From: JAADHU01 sp964446495
Lineage (GTDB): Bacteria > Pseudomonadota > Gammaproteobacteria > Steroidobacterales > Woeseiaceae
Length of the DNA stretch: 25,732 nucleotides
Assembly (NCBI GenBank): GCA_964446495.1
Contig: CAYUOY010000042.1
Coordinates: 1 to 25,732, forward strand
Reading direction: 5' to 3'
Shown piece by piece: positions 23,922-25,732 of the stretch. The notes under the pieces are model-generated. The model had not been told where the DNA came from and ran no database searches. It saw nothing but the letters and a program-made list of their open reading frames with translations. A program made the translations under genes and the position numbers. Position 1 is the stretch's first letter, and every line of letters begins with the position of its first letter.

Positions 23922-24890
23922 ATGACTAAAAAATCGACATTGTCGCAAACACTAGTCATCGCCCATCGGGGTGCATGTGCCTATTTGCCAGAGCACACCT
24001 TGCCGGCGAAGGCTCTGGCCTACGGAATGGGTGCGGATTATCTGGAGCAGGATATCGTGGCCACCCGCGATGATGAATTGCTGGTGCTGCACGATATTCA
24101 TCTGGAAAGCGTTTCGGACGTCGCAGACCGGTTTCCGGATCGCGCTCGGAAAGACGGGCGCTGGTATGCCCGCGACTTCGATCTGGCCGAGCTCAAATCA
24201 ATGCGAGTCTTCGAGCGAATGAACGAGGATGGCAGCGCGACCGTCTTTCCGAACCGCTTCCCGTATCGCAGCGGTTATTTTGAGTTCTCGACGCTCCGGG
24301 AGGAAATCGAACTAACCCAGGGAATGAATCGCTCAACCGGTCGTAATGTCGGTATCTATCCTGAAATCAAGAGCCCGGCATGGCACCACAAAGAGGGCGT
24401 CGATCTGGCACGCCTTTTACTTGATGTACTTGCCGAATACGGCTATTCGACGTCGACCGACAAGGTATTCGTGCAATGCTTCGATGCACGTGAACTACGC
24501 CGGGTCCGGGAGGAGCTTGGGTGCAAGCTGCAACTGGTGCAATTGGTGGCTGAGAATTCGTGGGGTGAATCGGATACCAACTACGACCGCCTTAAAACGG
24601 CCGACGGGTTGAAGGAGGTCGCGCAGTACGCCGATGGACTTGGGCCGTGGATAGGGCAGTTGTATACGCTGGCCGATATTGACGGCCATCCCGTTTCAAC
24701 GGGTATGGTCAAACTGGCGCACGAGGCGGGCATGGCCGTTCACCCTTATACGTTCAGAGCGGATCAGCTGGGTCCAGGGTTTGAGAATTACGAGGAGATG
24801 GTGCAGTGGTTTACGGAGACGGTCAAGATTGACGGCCTGTTTACAGATTTCCCGGACCTCGCGGTAGCGGCGTTGACTACATCTAATTAG
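23922..24890 (+). CDS. glpQ: Glycerophosphodiester phosphodiesterase, GlpQ type
   Basis: 322 aa from the ATG at 23922. It hydrolyses glycerophosphodiesters such as glycerophosphocholine to glycerol-3-phosphate and an alcohol. The TIM-barrel GDPD motifs are clear: H15-R16-G (VIAHRGA), P-E-H-T, Glu42 and Asp44 in YLEQDIVATRDDELLVLHD with His57, YPEIKSP, VFVQCFD, and the C-terminal VHPYTFR and DGLFTDFPD. The large middle insertion (about 75-120) and the length fit GlpQ rather than the short cytosolic UgpQ. Yet no signal peptide precedes the barrel, so the enzyme appears cytosolic. An in-frame TTG at 23910 would add four residues and no signal. No clear ribosome-binding site was seen for either start. 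It lies 45 bases after the TIR-like gene, on the same strand. Confidence 0.9.
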   Translation: MTKKSTLSQTLVIAHRGACAYLPEHTLPAKALAYGMGADYLEQDIVATRDDELLVLHDIHLESVSDVADRFPDRARKDGRWYARDFDLAELKSMRVFERMNEDGSATVFPNRFPYRSGYFEFSTLREEIELTQGMNRSTGRNVGIYPEIKSPAWHHKEGVDLARLLLDVLAEYGYSTSTDKVFVQCFDARELRRVREELGCKLQLVQLVAENSWGESDTNYDRLKTADGLKEVAQYADGLGPWIGQLYTLADIDGHPVSTGMVKLAHEAGMAVHPYTFRADQLGPGFENYEEMVQWFTETVKIDGLFTDFPDLAVAALTTSN

Positions 24891-25002
24891 AGGTATCATA
24901 AGAACCTGATAATACACGAGTTATTGCAATGACCCGCTGATTTTTCGATCCCGTTCATGGGACCCAACGAGTACTTCCAAGTGGCGGACTGAGAACCCGG
25001 TC

Positions 25003-25029
25003 CTTTTCTGTTAGAGAAAAGCGCATAAT
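25003..25029 (+). promoter_or_regulatory. Inverted repeat and -10-like box before the coiled-coil gene
   Basis: A perfect 7-bp inverted repeat, CTTTTCT-gttag-AGAAAAG (25003-25021), is followed after two bases by CATAAT (25024-25029), 32 bases before the ATG at 25062. The -35 position (TCCTTT, 17-base spacing) is poor, so the repeat could be an operator or activator site instead. No T-run follows, which argues against a terminator. Confidence 0.3.
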
Positions 25030-25061
25030 CTAGGAAGTTGCCACTCACTCAGGAACCGGCA

Positions 25062-25589
25062 ATGTTCATGGAGACCCCACAGACCATTCTTTACCTCACC
25101 GGAGGCGCCTTTCTTTTGGGCTGGCTGGTTGGCAAGATCGGGGCCTATTTCGGCAACAAGATAACCGACAAGAAACGCGATCCGAGGGATGATCGGATTC
25201 GTTCGCTGGAAGCCGAATTGCGCATTGCCGTCAGCGGTGGCGAAAAACTAAAAAGCGAACTTGATGAGAAAACCAAAGAGCTGGGCGAATCGGAGAAGGA
25301 GGGCATTGCGCTCGACAAGACGATAAATCAGCATTTGGATCTGACGGCGTCGTTACGAAAAGACCTGAAGGAATCGGTCAAGAAAACCCGCGAGTTACGT
25401 GCTGAATTGAGTGACCGTGCAACTGAGAATATTAAGTCTGAAGTGAAACTGCGGGAGGTGGAAACAGAGCTTTCTGTCGCTCAGGCTGCTACCGATATGA
25501 TCGCAACCGGGGTCCTGGATTATTCCATGGCACCGGACGCTGAAGATGACGAGGAAGACCAGAAAATTATTCAGGCGAGCATCTCCTAG
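25062..25589 (+). CDS. Membrane-anchored coiled-coil protein of unknown function
   Basis: 175 aa from the ATG at 25062, which has AGGA 7 bases upstream. An earlier TTG at 25038 would add eight residues without a ribosome-binding site. Residues about 9-27 (LYLTGGAFLLGWLVGKIGA) form one transmembrane helix with a G-rich face. A basic stretch, DKKRDPRDDR, suggests that the C-terminal part stays in the cytosol. Residues about 45-140 are charged, heptad-like coiled coil (LEAELRIAV, KLKSELDEKTKELGESEKE, KTRELRAELSDRATENIKSEVKLREVETEL). The tail (about 150-175) is strongly acidic (PDAEDDEEDQ). It resembles small inner-membrane scaffolding proteins in layout only. I do not recognise the family and the neighbours give no clue. 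Confidence 0.75.
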   Translation: MFMETPQTILYLTGGAFLLGWLVGKIGAYFGNKITDKKRDPRDDRIRSLEAELRIAVSGGEKLKSELDEKTKELGESEKEGIALDKTINQHLDLTASLRKDLKESVKKTRELRAELSDRATENIKSEVKLREVETELSVAQAATDMIATGVLDYSMAPDAEDDEEDQKIIQASIS

Positions 25590-25613
25590 CGCTTCAATCG
25601 GCCTTCAATACCC

Positions 25614-25652
25614 CCGCGAATCCGCGGCCCCAAACCCGCCTCTGAAAGCGGG
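25614..25652. other. Two GC-rich hairpins after the coiled-coil gene
   Basis: CCGCG-aatc-CGCGG (25614-25627) and CCCGC-ctctgaaa-GCGGG (25635-25652) lie 25-63 bases after the stop codon. Neither is followed by a T-run, so they are at best weak terminators. The remaining bases to 25732 show no gene start I can support. Confidence 0.3.
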
Positions 25653-25732
25653 ATCCTGCTACACAATATTCCTGTGAATGGTAGATTCGTCTTTGACAAT
25701 CGCCTAATTGCAGGCTAAATCGTGCCAGGCAG

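Noticed and set aside
1..25732. tRNA, rRNA, CRISPR array, prophage or attachment sites
   Set aside because: No cloverleaf-like sequence, spaced direct repeats, integrase or phage genes were seen on either strand. Reading by eye could miss a small RNA.

Overview
The window reads as a chromosomal segment of a moderately GC-rich gammaproteobacterium. The fatty-acid cluster running into mltG-tmk-holB-pilZ has the gammaproteobacterial gene order, and it lies beside a type II secretion operon with a rhombosortase. A marine lineage (Woeseiales/Chromatiales-like) is only a guess. Coding density is high. No rRNA, tRNA, CRISPR array, prophage or intact insertion sequence was seen.

Layout, left to right. 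(1) 28-6034, + strand: two overlapping genes for an AddB-like nuclease and an AddA-like UvrD helicase-nuclease, probably a double-strand-break repair complex. (2) 6080-6152: a short inverted-repeat element flanked by CTAG copies, resembling a MITE, wedged between converging genes; the gspN stop codon lies in one CTAG. (3) 6153-11741, - strand: a tightly overlapping type II secretion operon gspG-H-I-J-K-L-M-N, with the four prepilin-type minor and major pseudopilins, GspK and the inner-membrane assembly platform. gspC, D, E and F are not in the window. (4) 11816-12439, + strand: a rhomboid protease that looks like a rhombosortase. This family processes GlyGly-CTERM proteins, which are type II secretion substrates, so its position next to the gsp operon makes sense. 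(5) 12480-19150, + strand: fabD, fabG, acpP, fabF, mltG, tmk, holB and a PilZ protein. acpP has its own good promoter, a long leader and a strong terminator, so it can be expressed at a level different from its neighbours. The usual rpmF-plsX-fabH upstream and pabC between fabF and mltG are missing. (6) 19151-20194, - strand: a double cyclic-nucleotide-binding plus rhodanese protein that abuts the PilZ gene tail to tail with no spacer. (7) 20361-23233, - strand: a FadJ/FadB-type bifunctional beta-oxidation enzyme and, upstream of it, a cytosolic endonuclease/exonuclease/phosphatase-fold enzyme. (8) 23427-24890, + strand: a small orphan TIR-like protein whose expected catalytic Glu appears as Gln, followed by a leaderless GlpQ-type glycerophosphodiester phosphodiesterase. 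(9) 25062-25589, + strand: a membrane-anchored coiled-coil protein of unknown function.

Most of the window is ordinary housekeeping. The parts most worth a second look are the MITE-like insertion at the gspN stop codon, the rhombosortase-T2SS linkage, the TIR-like protein with its substituted active site between two phosphodiesterase-type genes, and the CNB-CNB-rhodanese fusion. No complete new multi-gene system can be demonstrated from the sequence alone.
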